Assembly (NCBI RefSeq): GCF_000237925.1
Contig: NC_031502.1
Location: 26,417,951-26,481,950 of the forward strand
DNA: 64,000 nt
From: Schistosoma mansoni
Lineage: Eukaryota; Platyhelminthes; Trematoda; Strigeidida; Schistosomatidae
Direction: 5' to 3'
Shown here: positions 9,620 to 19,900 of the stretch, piece after piece
Layout: each line of letters opens with the position of its first letter
Numbering within the stretch: the stretch's first letter is position 1
The notes under the pieces: generated by a model
What the model was told of the DNA's origin: nothing
The model's input: the letters and a program-made list of their open reading frames with translations, nothing else
Database searches by the model: none
Made by a program: the position numbers and the translations under genes

Positions 9620-9884
9620 ACCGCCCACCAGCATTCTCTATTCTTTCCAGTTGTATTTTATCCTTTTAGTATCCGCTTCTATTTCCCGGCGTAATGTGTT
9701 CTTTGGCCTTCCTCTTTTCCGTCTACCTTCAGAATTTCAAGCTAGCACTTGCTTCGTGATGAAGTTCGATGTTTTCCGCAATATGTCTTACCCACCTCCA
9801 ACATCTTTTCCTAATTTCCTCTTCATCGGGAACCTGGTTTGTTCTCTCCCACAGTAGGCTGTTGCTAATGGTAAGATAATGGTT
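9586..9884 (-). mobile_element. RTE-type LINE 3' end (right arm)
   Basis: Reverse of 799-1096: C-terminal coding tail and 3' block, in opposite orientation to the RT segment it abuts. At 9884 it passes into a hammerhead SINE unit, whereas the left copy continues into unrelated sequence. Confidence 0.75.
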
Positions 9885-10150
9885 GGAGGTGGTCAACAGG
9901 AAACCCTGGACCCGGGTTTCATGCTACTTGGCACTCATCAGCAAGGTGTACCTGTAATCTTGAGGGAACTGGTGCTCCCTGACGGATTCGATTCCGTGTC
10001 ATTCAGCTTCACAGTCAAAGATGTTACCACTGAGCTATTCGGGCCGCAATCGACCTCCTGTAGGACTGAGATGTAATCACAATTGATTGATCACTGGGTG
10101 GTGATCAATGTCATGCGTGTCAAGTCTTTAGTGCTGATCGAATGCTATCG
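9885..10150 (-). repeat. Complete tRNA-derived SINE with hammerhead ribozyme (Sm-alpha type)
   Basis: Read on the minus strand: linker, A box (10024-10037), B box (about 9984-9995), and a hammerhead with CUGAUGA (9935-9941), stem II GUGC/GCAU (one G-U pair), GAAA, short palindromic stem III and cleavage triplet GUC (9909-9911). Stem I is CCUUG/CAGGG. This matches the known schistosome Sm-alpha family, which combines a pol III promoter with a hammerhead. Near 10150 the head-to-head flip seen at 206 recurs. Confidence 0.82.
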
Positions 10151-10168
10151 AGTGACACGGAATCGAAT
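10151..10168 (+). repeat. Start of oppositely oriented SINE unit, cut by gap
   Basis: gtgacacggaatcgaat continues a tRNA-like B-box block in plus orientation and is lost in the N run. It is the mirror of the junction near 206. Confidence 0.55.
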
Positions 10169-10368
10169 NNNNNNNNNNNNNNNNNNNNNNNNNNNNNNNN
10201 NNNNNNNNNNNNNNNNNNNNNNNNNNNNNNNNNNNNNNNNNNNNNNNNNNNNNNNNNNNNNNNNNNNNNNNNNNNNNNNNNNNNNNNNNNNNNNNNNNNN
10301 NNNNNNNNNNNNNNNNNNNNNNNNNNNNNNNNNNNNNNNNNNNNNNNNNNNNNNNNNNNNNNNNNNNN
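10169..10368. other. Assembly gap, 200 N
   Basis: Exactly 200 N. It lies beside a hammerhead SINE inverted junction, the same context as the first gap, so unresolved repeats probably caused both. Confidence 0.99.
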
Positions 10369-12360
10369 TGTACAAAAGCCTTCAAGGACGTATACTAAGG
10401 TTTATTGAAGCCTTAGCTATACGGAAATTGAAACCCCCTTTATGTGTTCAAAAACAATTTGTTCTTACCCTTAACCTACCCTGGTAATGCTTATTTATTA
10501 TCCAGAGTAGTCATCACATTGTTTTTGTGTACTTTATTTATTTTCTTACCTTAACCTGTCTAGTTGACCTCTTAATTTTCATATAAAAATGTCTTAACAA
10601 GTATATGTGTGATCAGATTGTTCGAAATGTATTGCGCTAATATATCACATAATTCTGATAAACTTCGTCTTCTCATTGCATTATCGAAATTTATCAAAGG
10701 GACTAATTGTTTTAAAATATCTACGAAGTTATAAATATTTGTAAATATATATTTTATGAAGGTTGATAAGATAGTTATGTATATATATAAAGAGAGAGAG
10801 AGAGGTATCTACTTCGTCAATAAACAAACTTTAAAACCTGGAAGTAGATTTTGAACTTGTTTTCATCAGGATTTATCAATTGTGGGTTGTTTCTTTATTT
10901 TAAGTTTTTTAATGTAATCGCGATTGGTTTTCGGCTGGGTCTACGATAATTTGAGAATCTTTTAATACTAAAAAGACTAATGGGAACTTGACAGACCGGA
11001 CGTTTAAGAAAAACCCTTCGACGTTAGTAATCCACACGCCAATTGGTGAAGGGACTTCTTAGAACAACTTTATCTTTCGAACAGATAACCAAAACTTCGT
11101 TCACAAAGTAAGACCCAGTGATGTTGGGATGCTTAACACAACTGTCAAACTGTAATTAAAAACAACTGATCAAATAACAGTATAGGTAATTACTGAAATA
11201 TAGTTTGGAAAAGTGCTATCGAGATTATTCTCTAAGAAAAAGAAATAACATGTAATTACAAAAAATTAGGCAGTCTGAGTTCTCCTTAGCAGTTCATACT
11301 GGTGAATTGGTAATATGTTGCTCGGTTCGACGGTTTCGTCTCAGGCGCTCCCCGTAATTTGAGTAGATTTTTTTATAAATTGCATGAAATTTATGCACAA
11401 TGTTAGACACTTTTCTTGTTGAAAATGTTCAGTAAGTAAACGATAATATTTATTCGAATGAAAATGTAAAGGGAGTAGTTGTAACTAACTCTCATGACCT
11501 CCGTTGGAATTAGATAGTTAGTCTTATAATTACAGTATAAAACATCGGACAGCCGAAATCCTGTAAGTTGTAGTGACGAATAAGTTCACTCATGAAGCAT
11601 CATCTTACTTTTAGTGAGTGCATAACAAATTAGAAGAGAAACATTGTTCTCTCACGAAACGAACGGGTAGTGTGAAGTACTTACAAGACAGTTTGCAATC
11701 ACCACACTGACACCTCCCTAGTACAGAGATTATACAACTACAAACTAAACGGTTACCGGTGTGCGGAGTACAATGGATATATCATTTAAAGCACAACGCA
11801 TCTTTGGAAGCTATTTGGATTCGGTAAATAAATGGAGAGTATCAAAATAGTTCACCCGACAGACATACGCCAAAAATCGCTTCCCAATGATGTATCCCAT
11901 TAACCTACTATATGTCTGTCAATTCTTTTAGATCATAACGTGTCACTATCCGAAATTCCAGACCAAATCAAACTCAAATGTATTTCATATTCAAGACAAT
12001 TTTGCAAATCTACATTGTCAGATGATGTGGTGTACATCTGATTGCTGTTTGAATTACGTCGGAAATCGCGAGGTTTATTGTCCTACCTACTTATCGAATA
12101 AGGTCACAATGTTACTCAGAACGATATATTAGAATTGGATTCTTAGAACTAACCAGCATTTTTCATGCCATATGAGTGTCTGTGTATGATAATAAAATAT
12201 GGTTGTCTGCAGAGATTTTTGAATGTTTAATGTCAGAAAGCAGAAGTAATTGGCGATAAGAAACTGTAGGATAAACTTGCAGATTGGCAAACACAAGAAC
12301 TACTTGGTGTGATACTCAAATAACGCTGGAATTGTAACTGACAGACCCAAAGACCTAACA
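10369..12360. other. AT-rich intergenic region
   Basis: No gene found on either strand. A short (AG)n tract lies at about 10791-10804. I looked here for the missing ABHD exons and saw none. Confidence 0.45.
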
Positions 12361-12388
12361 CGGACGTGTCCCGACCTAATACCACAGA

Positions 12389-12394
12389 TTTAAT
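12389..12394 (-). terminator. Candidate polyadenylation signal ATTAAA for the bZIP gene
   Basis: ATTAAA on the minus strand about 90 nt after the stop codon at 12482-12484. Position is plausible; motif only. Confidence 0.35.
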
Positions 12395-12481
12395 CATAAG
12401 AGATAGTTTACCACTGCTCAGAAATATATTGGACAGTACAGGCTTCCTGGGAGCAAAAAAACAGTCAATGACGAAGGCAGT

Positions 12482-12880
12482 TCAATTTCGAGGAACAATA
12501 TTAATCAGATCGAGAACAATATTTTTCAACACATCAAAAGCATGTTCAGCTTTCTCGTAAGCCGATTTGGATTGCTCATATGCGGAAATAACAAGGCTAA
12601 GATCTTGTTGCGTTTTCAATGACTTTTGCTTCAGTCTTTGTCGATAACGTTTTGACGCCTCACGATTAATTTCTCGACGCCGTTTCGAATGAACATTTCG
12701 TCTAACTTTCGACATGATAAGATCACGTGGGTACGAATCTGACTTTAAATAATCAGTGTTGCGAGATTCTGAGAGCACTTCAGGCAGGTGGAAGTCAGTA
12801 GGTTGTGGTAAGTAAGAAGTTGGGTTTGCATCAGTGAGGTCGTCATACAGAAACTCAGTATCAGCCTCTGAACGGCGTGC
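12482..12880 (-). CDS. ATF4-like gene exon 3 (bZIP domain and stop)
   Basis: 399 nt including TGA. Carries the whole basic region and the coiled coil. Confidence 0.87.
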   Translation of the reverse strand, partial: ARRSEADTEFLYDDLTDANPTSYLPQPTDFHLPEVLSESRNTDYLKSDSYPRDLIMSKVRRNVHSKRRREINREASKRYRQRLKQKSLKTQQDLSLVISAYEQSKSAYEKAEHAFDVLKNIVLDLINIVPRN

Positions 12881-13214
12881 CTAGAAAGAGGTATTAGTAA
12901 ACAATAAATTTACCGAGTAGTCAGCAACAAAATCAAGAACGTCCTCTGGCACAAAATCAGAAATGCTTGAGTTACAATCTCTCCCAGAATCCGGGCTTCG
13001 GCTTGTTGATATGTCAGATAAGAAGTCTGCAAATCATTAGTGCATACAGTGACGTACCAGAACAACTGCCAGGACTTTCACAACTGCCCAATACGTCTGA
13101 GCACCCAGTTTTGACGGGAGTATCAGTTATGATAGCGTAAAGTGGTGAGACGAGACCAGTACTCCATAAAGGAGTAGCGGTCCCCAACAGCAATTTTTGA
13201 TATAACATGTCCAT
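12482..13214 (-). CDS. ATF4-like bZIP transcription factor, complete, 222 aa
   Basis: Three minus-strand exons (13214-13058, 13026-12914, 12880-12482) join in frame over introns of 31 and 33 bp (phases 1 and 0). The ATG at 13214 has A at -3 and G at +4. The middle of the protein is acidic and hydrophobic (FVPEDVLDFVADYS, then YDDLTDAN), like an activation domain. Near the C-terminus is a basic region RRREINREASKRYRQRLKQK with the invariant N-x7-R spacing. RYRQ in this position is typical of ATF4/ATF5. The zipper is unusual: d positions counted from that Arg read T, V, S, A, L, while the a positions carry L, Y, Y, F, V. Family knowledge: ATF4 activates amino-acid and redox stress genes as a dimer in the nucleus. 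The uORF layout upstream supports ATF4 identity. ATF5 or another CREB-family member is the alternative. Confidence 0.85.
12881..12913 (-). other. 33-bp micro-intron of ATF4-like gene
   Basis: gtaaat...tttctag on the minus strand, phase 0. It contains an in-frame stop (gta aat tta ttg ttt act aat acc tct ttc tag), so splicing is required. Confidence 0.82.
12914..13026 (-). CDS. ATF4-like gene exon 2 (acidic region)
   Basis: 113 nt encoding a Ser-rich stretch then VPEDVLDFVADYS. Starts in phase 1 to make G|AC (Asp). Confidence 0.82.
13027..13057 (-). other. 31-bp micro-intron of ATF4-like gene
   Basis: gtacgt...tttgcag on the minus strand. Phase-1 join. Among the shortest spliceable introns expected in any animal. 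Confidence 0.8.
13058..13214 (-). CDS. ATF4-like gene exon 1
   Basis: 157 nt, start MDMLYQKLLL. Its first 92 nt are overlapped by uORF2 in another frame. Confidence 0.8.
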
Positions 13215-13266
13215 AATTTATTAGCAATGTAAGAGAGGCCCATTTTTGTTTTCTTCGGATCATCAT
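13123..13266 (-). promoter_or_regulatory. uORF2 of ATF4-like mRNA: 47 codons, overlaps main start out of frame
   Basis: Begins ATGATG at 13266 (A at -3), runs 47 codons and stops at TGA 13125-13123, 92 nt inside the main CDS in a different frame. Ribosomes that translate it cannot reach the main ATG. In mammalian ATF4, a 59-codon uORF2 overlaps the CDS by about 83 nt and acts as the repressive uORF that is bypassed when eIF2 is phosphorylated. The layout here is closely analogous. Confidence 0.72.
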
Positions 13267-13540
13267 GGTTAGCTTAAATGCGACTGAATAATGAAATTAT
13301 AATCTTACAAACTCGCACGTTTGCGCGAAGAGTAACAAATTGTTCCAGTGTAGACAGCTACTCCATAATTCCTTCCGTACACACACTTGAATAAACCGCA
13401 CGTATGGCGAAGGGAGAAATGACTGATACAAAGACAGTCCAATTCCCAACATATATTGTTCTCGGTTTCAATTTGGAATGGGCTGGAGGCTAGGTTGCCT
13501 TTGTTAGTCCTGACAGCGGTGGTGTCTTAGTTGATTCAAC
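13267..13540 (-). promoter_or_regulatory. Leader and probable promoter region of ATF4-like gene
   Basis: Minus-strand region between the first uORF and the LINE tail at about 13540. The transcription start must lie here or inside the LINE unless the leader is spliced. A 25-nt gtaag...ttcag stretch (13308-13284) could be a leader micro-intron or, at its 3' end, a splice acceptor for spliced-leader addition. Confidence 0.4.
13358..13366 (-). promoter_or_regulatory. uORF1 of ATF4-like mRNA: ATG GAG TAG
   Basis: A two-codon ORF with A at -3, 91 nt before the uORF2 start. There is no other ATG between the two. It matches the role of the minimal uORF1 of ATF4, after which small subunits resume scanning. 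Depends on the transcript starting upstream of 13366 and on the leader not being trans-spliced below it. Confidence 0.6.
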
Positions 13541-16440
13541 TTTATTGTGAAATCGTCAAAAGATGTAGCTTCAATCAAGTGTTTAGCTAGTGAATTCTAT
13601 TATCTGCTGATCTAACGAAGTGGTCGATAGTCGGATGACAGGTAATTTGTTCTGACTTGTGAGCACTCTGTAGTTCTTCGTAACTCTCGTCTAGGAAGAC
13701 AAGAAAATTGACGGATATCAGGTGCAAATTTATCACCAAGTAATTTAAAAATGATCAGGTCGCCTCTGATTCTTCTTTATGACAAAGGAAATAGGTTTAG
13801 TTCAGCCGATGGAGCATCATAAGGGAGCTTTACTATTTCACGAATCAGCTTATTTAGGGTTCTTTGGTTCTCTTCCAAAAGCTCACTGCTTCTTTTTAAT
13901 CAAGGACTGGTCGGTTTTATTGAGTACTCGGGTTTAGGAAGGACGAATTGTGTACACAAAGTCGAAATGATTTTGTTATCGAAATGGCCGAGGACCACAC
14001 GTGTCGGACATAGAGAGTTTTTAAGTCTTGGCTAGTGATGAATCTTAAGTCATTGTGTGTCTGAACAACTGGTAGCTCACTGTTATTCATCATGCATGTG
14101 TATATACTTTGGTGACCATTATGCATCGTATTGCACTTGGAAGCATTTGTCTGCAACTTCCAAGATTTAGACCGGTTAGATAATTTATCCTGATCATTCT
14201 GAAGCCCCAAACCATCGCCTTTACACTTTATAGCTCTCCATATCTCGATATCGTCAGCAGATTACAAAACCTATGGTGATAGGAGACTATGAAGGTCATC
14301 TGCACTCGGGAGGGACAACACTGGCCCCAAGAACTGTACCCTGAGGCACTCTGCTAAGCACAGTTTCTCAGCTAGACAACCTTGAGTTTACACGCACTAT
14401 TCGTCGGCTCTCAACTAGGAAGCCCTTTATCCACAGTAATAAATTGCCTCCAATCCCGATATTACTTAACTCATATAACAGCCGGTTGTGAGGAACTTTG
14501 TCAAAAGCCTCGCCGGAGTCAATGTAGGCTACATCTATGGGTAAATTCTGATCTTGAGGAGGGCACCAACCTTCACGGGCTACGAATAATCTGTTCTAAA
14601 GCCATACTGCTCTTCGTGAAGATTAGGCTTTCAGTCTAGATACTGACTGGAACAACCCCTTCCGAATAATATTTTCTAAAATGTTAGCAACCACGCCAAT
14701 TGGGCTTACGTGTCGATAGTTCTCAGGTTTATGTCTCGTATCTGCTGTGGGTTACGGAAAGATTAGAACATATTTTTAAGGGATTCGTGACAAAACTTGC
14801 TAATTCCTTTGGTAACCTCGGGTGAATTTCATCCAATCCCATGGATTTCCCTATATCAAGCTCATTTAGCAGACCAAAGACATCGTTTTTTTAATGACCA
14901 CAGTGTGCAATGTGCGAGGGGATTTGTATGGACTAGAGAAAAGTGTGTCTCCATGGTATATACATTGCCGAAATAACTTGGGAGCACCTGAACTTAACCA
15001 TAATTGTCCTGCGCTAATAATTCAGCACTACTGTTTCCTCATAATGCTGGAATAAAGCCTCTTCTATTAGTCCTTTGGTTTATGAACGAGTATAAGCGTT
15101 TAGGGTATCCTATAGATTCCCTAATTTTTTTCGCCGTACCAATTTGCAGACTTGCTGAGGGTTAAGGCACATCATTTCAAGCTTCCAAATTTATGAATCC
15201 TGTCCCATGAGTATCCAGTGACCTAAACTTCTCGCATATTTCTTTACTCTTACAGATGATGGTGCCACGGGTATTCGGAGTTTGACAACACTTTAACCAG
15301 TAGCACCTTCTATTATGAATTGTAACCATCAAGTGAATTCAAAAGTCAGAGGCGAGGAGGTTCGAAGATATATTTGATAGATTATCAATATATCGAGAAG
15401 TGACTGATTTAAACTGGCTAGTGATCGCAGGGGATTTTGAGCACGGTGTTTCCACTCGTGATCTGGTGCGGAAGCATGACTGAGCGCTTTCGGCTAGGTG
15501 AGTCCATTAAAACTAATGTGGTCAGCATCCAATGTCGAACACTTACAGAGCTATTTATTTTAGGGATTTATTTATCGGTACACAGAAAAGGGTGTGAACA
15601 TATATACTGAACAACTGTGGGGGTTTTCCCAGATTCCTTGGTGTAGTCCAAGGAACTTGCCGTCGATTAACCTTTATGTACAAATTTCTGGATACCTCGA
15701 AAGCTGATTCATTTGAGGATTTGGATTCTATTATCGTATCTACTGAGGATGCTGAGTGTGTAATATCTTGTATATCTGCCTTTCAGACGTTTGGTTTGGC
15801 TTGGGCTGACGCATCACTGTTGATAGCGATATGAAAATCGAAGACTAGAACTGCATGATCGCTGTTATTCGAGGGTGGCAGATAATCGAGGTGTCTGACG
15901 ACACTCTCACAATGGATCAATATCGTATCTAGCAAAGATGATTCGGGACCCACGTCGTACCTAGTTGCTTCTTTCACATGTCGCACTGGGGCACATGTGA
16001 TGATAGCGTCAACTATCTATTGTTTGAAGGGATTTCTTGACAACTCAATCTTCAGATTTTTCCAGCCTACCGTCGATGCATTAAACTCACTGAAGATTAA
16101 AAATCGACCACTTGAAGACCAAGCGTTGAAATCGTGTAGCAAGACCTCATTCACCACACAGTTTGGACTGCTGTGGACTATACCATTCAGCAGCTGCCTT
16201 AGTAGCTCTTTTGCCAACTCAATGTCGTGCTGTAAACGAGTTCTGGATTTCGAACTTTCCCAGTCATTTACTCTTTGAACGGCAACTGGCCGGTCACTGC
16301 GATCAATCTTCAATCTCTCGACTTCTGTTTGTGGAACCGGCTTTTGTTTAGCAACATTTGATCGTTTCTTATTGTTGATCTGTACCTGTTCATCAGATTT
16401 CATTGGAGTATCAATCACAGTTCCGTTGCACACACTATGA
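13540..16440 (-). mobile_element. Decayed CR1/Jockey-type LINE
   Basis: Minus-strand order fits a non-LTR element. Endonuclease remnants are at 16110-15780 (FLIFSEFNAS for the GDFNA motif; SDHAVLVFDF at the end). RT remnants run from about 14530 to 13917 (FDKVPHNRLLYEL, VPQGTVLG, then LQNDQDKLSNRSKSW and LPVVQTHNDLRFI). The tail is LNLFPLS with RRIRGDLIIFKLL near 13830-13730. Many stops and frame breaks; no intact ORF. Its 3' end lies about 170 nt upstream of the ATF4-like uORF1 on the same strand. Confidence 0.75.
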
Positions 16441-16950
16441 ATCCTGGATGATTATCGATTACTTGTGTAGTCAGGTTGTTTTTTTCCTGCTAGGAACAGA
16501 CCTAGCCTTGCGTTTGGGTTTTCTAGGTGATTTCTACTCTGTCTTTTCGAGGATGGGGAAAGTAAGTAACCTCCTTTCTTTAGCCTTTATTTCCAATAGA
16601 CCTCTTTACAGGCGGTCTTTCCTTCGTTGGCCCATGTAAACCAACCGACTGTGGGCTTATTGAGGTGTGTTCACACCAATTTGTGTATTGAGCGAGCGAG
16701 TACCGCTTTATGTTTCAGTTGTGCTTGCTAATACCCGTTTCAGCAGAATTAACCATTGCAATGGCTTCCGATAATAGTCTGTTTTTGTCCGAGCAGCATT
16801 GCTGACACAACTCTACGAAACTATTTTTGCTAAGCCGTTTGAAAGCCGCAAGTGTCCAATTCGTACAAACTTTGAGAAACCATCCCTTGCACTCATCATA
16901 CTGCATGCCACTTTCCACAGGGTGTCGACATCCTAGACGGTGTCAATTGC
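16440..16950 (-). mobile_element. Possible 5' part of the same LINE
   Basis: Continues upstream of the endonuclease remnant with cysteine-containing minus-strand coding (CQQCCSDKNRLLSEA near 16800) that might be ORF1-derived. Not recognised with certainty. Confidence 0.3.
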
Positions 16951-19900
16951 TTTTTTGCACTGTCCAGTCATCCGTCAGAGGTTTTCAAGAAGTAACCAGA
17001 CACAGATAGTACTCAGAGACTGAAGAAACTGATGGTTAGGAAAAAGTGAAAAATCTTAATATGTTGGATCTAAAAGTGCAAACAAATACGAAGCGAACTA
17101 ATATACTAAAAAGCACAGATGATAAATTACTTTCGAAAAAAGTGATAGTGTTGGCGACTACTTTAACAAAAATAAATTCCATTGAAGCGAAAACAGTAGT
17201 TTTAATGCGTGATAGACGATCAAAACAATGAAGTTCAGTTAGTGAGGGAAAATGTCGTTGTTCTTTTAAAATGTTTAATGTTGAGCTTGTTTTGAACACT
17301 TAATTTTTTAGCTCCTGCTATTGTATTCTCTACCTATCCATATAGGTTATCGGGTTAGCTCTACCTGACCTACTGCAAATAGCTTCTTGTTAAGTTTCAT
17401 GTATATAAGTTTTAATCAAATGATTTTGGAAATGCCTCTCTATACCACCTTCTGATGCTACCGCTACTGACCGAAGGTTGACAAAAAACATTACATTATA
17501 CATGTTTCAACTAAACGGAGTGATATTTAAGTAGGAAGGAAAGAGTATCTGTGAGAAGACATAAGACCAGAACCTTCAAGTGGGAAAGCCAGTAGAAATA
17601 ATTATAGGCCATCGTATCTGTTCGTCCTGCTTTAAGGCTGTAGATGGTAGTCTTTGCATATAAGTGCGATAATGCATTCTTCGGTGCACATATGTGCTAT
17701 GAACAACACATTGAAACGTTTTAACCATCCTTAAGTGTATCCGTGCTTCGTTTTCCTTGAATATCTAGTAGGACAAACATTTTTACTGATTGAATAGTTT
17801 GCATGTAATGGCTTAACATCGATCGGTTGTTTACGAAATTTCCGTTGTCTGTTCACAATGAACTCCAATATGATTTTAAGAGATACAACGTTTGCCTTTC
17901 TAGTAGCTCATAACATCAAGAAGCCCAGAAAAATCCCTACTGAAAAGTACCGGAAAAATAATATAGAATGACAAGATATTTTGTAATATACGGGAATTCA
18001 AAAAGTGTGGAATAAGTTTTGAGTATTGGGGAAAATAGAAAATCCCTTCGTTTGGAAAAATTTCCTGTACGAGAAAGCACGAGGAAACCAATGGTGATTA
18101 TGGGTAGAACTTAAACCAAGATAGATGAAATATGTAAAAACTTTAATTACGAAATCTCTGGCAGCGCTATTGTGGTGCATGCTACTTAGGTTGACAGATA
18201 TAAGTAATATGTGACACCAATCAGAAGTGGAATGTATCGCAGCAGAAGATTGAGAAGATTGAATTGAAAAGAAGAGGAATGTAAACGTTGAGTAATCGTA
18301 ATAACAACAGGAATGAAGGAACGACAATGTTTGTAGGAGACATATGATGTGTTTAATTTATGGCTTTCATCTGTTAAGAAGATATTCTGAATATGGCAAT
18401 AGATGATAAAATTGTCTTTGCCATCTGCGTTCTCATTCGCTACACCATCTTCACAGAGTTCTGATAGTTTGTTACGATGCTTTTCATTTCTGAGCGGTAA
18501 GCTAACAACTTGACATTTAGAAGGTTTCGGTCAGGGTGAAACTAAATTTGTCCTTTGCGCCTAGAAATATGAGACTTTTTCTCTCACGGAGTGGCACTTA
18601 AGAGTTTCGTCAACAGCCGCAAGAAATGGCGATGCCAGTACCCTGTTTGTTCATTCGGACGACAATAAATCTTGACGAAACGTATTGAAGCTTTGCAATT
18701 CACGTAAGTCATTTAACTGAGCTTCTTGAATTGCTAGTGCACCACAACTACAGTAAATGTTCAGGCCTGATAAAAACTGGATGGTTTCGCCTCATTGGTG
18801 ATTTATGTCTAAGGTCAACAGTTTCTGGGTCACAGTCTGATCAACTCCCTTTTTTGACACATGGGATGTACAGTAGATTTGCGTTCGCCAAGGTAACGGT
18901 TTGTACGATGTGCCAGTTTTAATTAGATTATGACAACTGCGAACTCACAGTATAGTATCAACACACAAACCCATTTATTAACTTCTTCGGTTGTCTGCAT
19001 GATTATTCCACAAAAGGCTTTCATTGATTTCACTTATTTAACAAATTTGCCTAAGTAATATCTGATTTGTAAACCCATGTTATAAATTACTGATCATACC
19101 CGTAGAAATCGCGTGATCTGCTATACTTTATTATCGCTCGTTACACTATTCATATTCTTATGTACTCAAATCCACCCCTCAGTTTCTGTCTTATTACATA
19201 TCAGCCTGAGTAACTTATTACGGTAAATCCTGTAACATTTGTAACATTTTGATCTGGTAATGTAACCTGGGTTTTTTCCTGCAACATATTGCCATATGGA
19301 ATTAAATTACTATTAGTGCAGGCAGACAAATGTGACTTATGTAAATATTTTGGCGGTGAGAAAATAGAGAGCTCAGACATTTAGATGGACCCTCGTATTC
19401 CCTCTTTGACGTTTTGTGACTCCTGACGGACTGGGGTACCTGATACTGTGAATCATGTGTTCTGTGTCACTCGACGATTTAGTTCATGAGTGAAAATGCC
19501 TGTTTTATTTGATGTCATTCTGCAGACCTATTATTCTGCGAAGTTCAGGGCATTGAGCGTTCATATTACACCAAGAGTCGTTAAACACATCTCAAAACAA
19601 CTAATATCTCCGGGTTTTTGGCTCTGGTGGCTGTGAACACACAATCGATTTTCGACCATATATAAAAGGTACCGTTCAGATTAGAAGCTGTCTTCTGCGA
19701 ACTTGTCTAGCGACATTCTCGTGTAAAAGGAGTTGGCAGAAGCTAAGGTAACATTAATAACCATCATATGTTTGATATAGTCTTTCGATATTTTTAACAG
19801 TGAAACTCATGGCTTCGTATTATCAGAATCAGAGAGTGATAGGTATGTGTAATTCCTTGTAATCATGGAATTGCACAAACGCCAGTAGCATGGGCAGCGA

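Noticed and set aside
9879-10076. 65-codon frame [13 protein letters not shown]... and its relative at 59719-59994
   Set aside because: Both are translations of the SINE antisense strand across the ribozyme and tRNA-like part, so the shared peptide reflects RNA repeat structure, not a protein.
13284-13308. 25-bp leader intron gtaag...ttcag in the ATF4-like gene
   Set aside because: Ends fit, but it is shorter than the other introns here and no coding phase tests it. Mentioned only as a possibility.
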